64,000 nucleotides of DNA from Phyto melanocephala (lineage: Eukaryota; Arthropoda; Insecta; Diptera; Rhinophoridae). The translations under genes and the position numbers were made by a program. The notes beneath the pieces were generated by a model. It was not told where the DNA came from. It worked only from the letters and a program-made list of their open reading frames with translations, and searched no databases. Positions 62,338 through 64,000 of this stretch are shown here, one piece after another; the stretch's first letter is position 1, and each line of letters starts with the position of its first letter. The stretch spans positions 87,674,055 to 87,738,054 of the forward strand of contig OW799233.1 of NCBI GenBank assembly GCA_941918925.1, given 5' to 3'.

Positions 62338-63339
62338 CATAGCTGCCAGATAAAATAGTGGTAAAATTGTCTAACTTGGGAGAAAAAATCGTCAAAATCG
62401 TCAAATGGTTTACTTAAATCGTCAAAAAACAATACATTTTTTATTTAATGGATAACATAACAAACTTTTTAAATCTAGAGAGATCAATGGTTTTATTAGA
62501 CCCTTTTAAGTAAAGAACATGACAATAAATATAATACAATTTAGAATTCATTTCGAAAATAAATATTAATATACATATCAATACAAAAAATAATAAATTG
62601 GCTGCATCTTTTTGGACTATTTGACAAATAATTATAATCATTTCTTGCTAAAGTTTTTACCGATTAAGGTAGCTGTAGACAAGCGTAAGACGAGCGCAAC
62701 GCCAAAATAAACTACATCGCTTCGCTTTTCAGCCCATAAACTTATTTCTGGATCAGCGAACCATTCTTCCTTAATTTTCATCTTCCTGTAAAAAACACCA
62801 TTAAAATTTCATTTTAGCTACTACAAAGTTTTGTATAAAAAATGGTTGAAATACAGAGGAAGAGCTGCTACAATTTTCATCATCTTGGTTTTCTATTGAA
62901 AATATTATGTTTGATTTTTAAGGTTTTAATGTATAATTAAAAAGAACTTACCATTTTTTAAAGTATTTAAGCATTTTAATTTGTCACTTATTTTTGAATA
63001 AATTTACTTAAAAAATTAAAATTGTTTAAAACGCATTTCCAAATTTATATTTGTTCGTGTTGTAGGTATCAGTTGATAAAATGTGGCATATACTATGTTA
63101 AAAATGTACAAAGTGGAAAAATTATCCACACAAACATATTAAATAATGATAGATTTATCTCTTTCACTCTTTTCTCTTATTAATAACAAAAAAAAAAAAC
63201 AGTTACAAATTATTTTTTTGTTTAGTTTAAGGTTGATATAAAAATAATAAAAAAATTTTGTAAACTTGAATTCTTGAAAATCGTCAAATCGTCAACATGT
63301 AATTTTTAACACTTAAAATCGTCAAATCTGGCAGCTGTG
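62338..63339. mobile_element. hAT-type transposon remnant, 1,002 bp
   Basis: The ends CATAGCTGCCAGA and CACAGCTGCCAGA (inverted) differ at one base of 13. The 8-bp sequence CTCATCAG is duplicated at 62330-62337 and 63340-63347. Subterminal AATCGTCAAA words repeat at both ends (62387-62430 and 63280-63325), probable transposase binding sites. A short minus-strand coding remnant lies inside. Confidence 0.85.
62639..62785 (-). pseudogene. hAT-encoded zinc-finger region remnant
   Basis: The minus strand has ATG at about 62782 followed by 47 codons to TGA near 62641: MKIKEEWFADPEISLWAEKR, then SDVVYFGVALVLR. The pattern 'K-x-x-EW-x-x-DP-x-x-x-x-W' resembles the start of the N-terminal zinc-finger region in many hAT transposases, where cysteines normally follow; they are missing here. 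An ACAG acceptor-like site precedes the ATG. It is non-functional. Confidence 0.4.
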
Positions 63340-63654
63340 CTCATCAGCATTAAATAAATCGATCATTTTAGAAGAGAATACTATTTTTTGTATCTGAGAT
63401 CTGTTCATCACCACGAGTGACATCAACATCAAACAAAATGCACATAAAAAAAATGTGTTAAAATGTATGTTAGTTAGTTAAAACGTAGTGCTGTCTCTTT
63501 TGCTCATAATATAAACATATATTAATGTATTACGTTCTCACTATAAAAAAATATTATAGATTTTTACCTCACAGAAAATTACAATACATTTTAAATACTT
63601 TGTAGCACGTTTTCTTACATATGTTATATTTGTATGTATATTATGAATGTGGTA

Positions 63655-63895
63655 GAAAGGCCCTAACTCAAATTTTAAGAAATTGTGTTTTTCAGTGATT
63701 CCAAAACATTTTACACAAATACACCTCGATACAAAAGTTTAATGCAATAAAATCAAAAATAAGATATTTGCAAGCAATTTTTCAAAAAAAAGTTGCATCA
63801 TGGTAATACAGTTTCTATTACGTTGTTACCTTCTCCTGTAAAGTTACAATTATTTGACTTAAGGCCTTTTGACTTGTGACTATATATTTGACGAT
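63655..63895. repeat. Dispersed repeat with inverted ends, shared with 21215-21300
   Basis: AAAGGCCCTAACTCAAATTT at 63656 is mirrored by AAATAATTGTAACTTTACAGG-type sequence read inverted from 63896 (AAGGCCTTAAGTCAAATAA), giving imperfect terminal repeats. The right half matches the copy at 21215-21300 in inverse orientation. The family is unknown. Confidence 0.5.
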
Positions 63896-64000
63896 ATATT
63901 TTTGGTTTAAAAGAAATAAATTGAGTTGTTTTTGATCGGTTGCTTTTTATTAGTTTATTAAAGTAAATCGTTTGTGCTTTTTGCGGGCGTGTAAAACTTT

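Overview
The window is about 70% AT nuclear DNA from a brachyceran fly, most likely a calyptrate such as a blowfly or house-fly relative. I infer this from a Pitx-type homeobox gene with fly-like low-complexity coding sequence, introns of 9 and 16 kb, and the transposon set (DINE-1/Helentron-like repeats, a 17.6/297-like gypsy element, an R1-clade LINE, DD41D mariners, Helitrons). The species cannot be fixed from the sequence.

Host gene. One host gene is clear: Ptx1, the fly Pitx orthologue, on the + strand. Three coding exons are visible (13720-13866, 22751-23007, 39223-39804). They join in consistent phases (1, 1, 0). The homeodomain is split between positions 46 and 47, carries Lys50, and an OAR motif lies near the C-terminus. 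The 5' exon(s) lie before the window or were not recognised. The most interesting signal is at the 3' end: the conserved TGA is followed in the same frame by 103 more sense codons of typical fly transcription-factor sequence before a TAA, and a hairpin spans the TGA. This looks like stop-codon readthrough. A long A-rich 3' UTR follows to about 41.2 kb.

Layout. 1-76: start of an unidentified minus-strand ORF cut by the window edge. 683-3696: 5'-truncated R1-clade LINE lying inside an (ATGT)n microsatellite. 4.95-7.5 kb: DINE-1-like repeats, one nested in another to form a giant inverted repeat. 14.5-17.5 kb (intron): compound repeat with a minisatellite, a Penelope-like fragment between perfect 65-bp inverted repeats, and two unexplained minus-strand open frames. 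18.4-20.7 kb: full-length Tc1/mariner-superfamily element with an intact DD34E transposase and long inverted repeats. 24.8-38.8 kb (intron): three broken DD41D mariners, a TTA-flanked MITE, a hAT-type element with an 8-bp duplication, and a Helitron end. 41.7-49.3 kb: three complete non-autonomous Helitrons. 50.6-58.8 kb: one DINE-1-like copy, then a second one split by a 6.2-kb gypsy element with 99.4% identical LTRs, an intact pol and a gag carrying one stop codon. 62.1-63.9 kb: a PIF/Harbinger-type MITE, a hAT-type element and a dispersed repeat.

The TE proteins serve their own elements and do not cooperate with Ptx1. Their effect on Ptx1 is to swell its introns. Long AT-rich stretches between these features hold nothing I can support.
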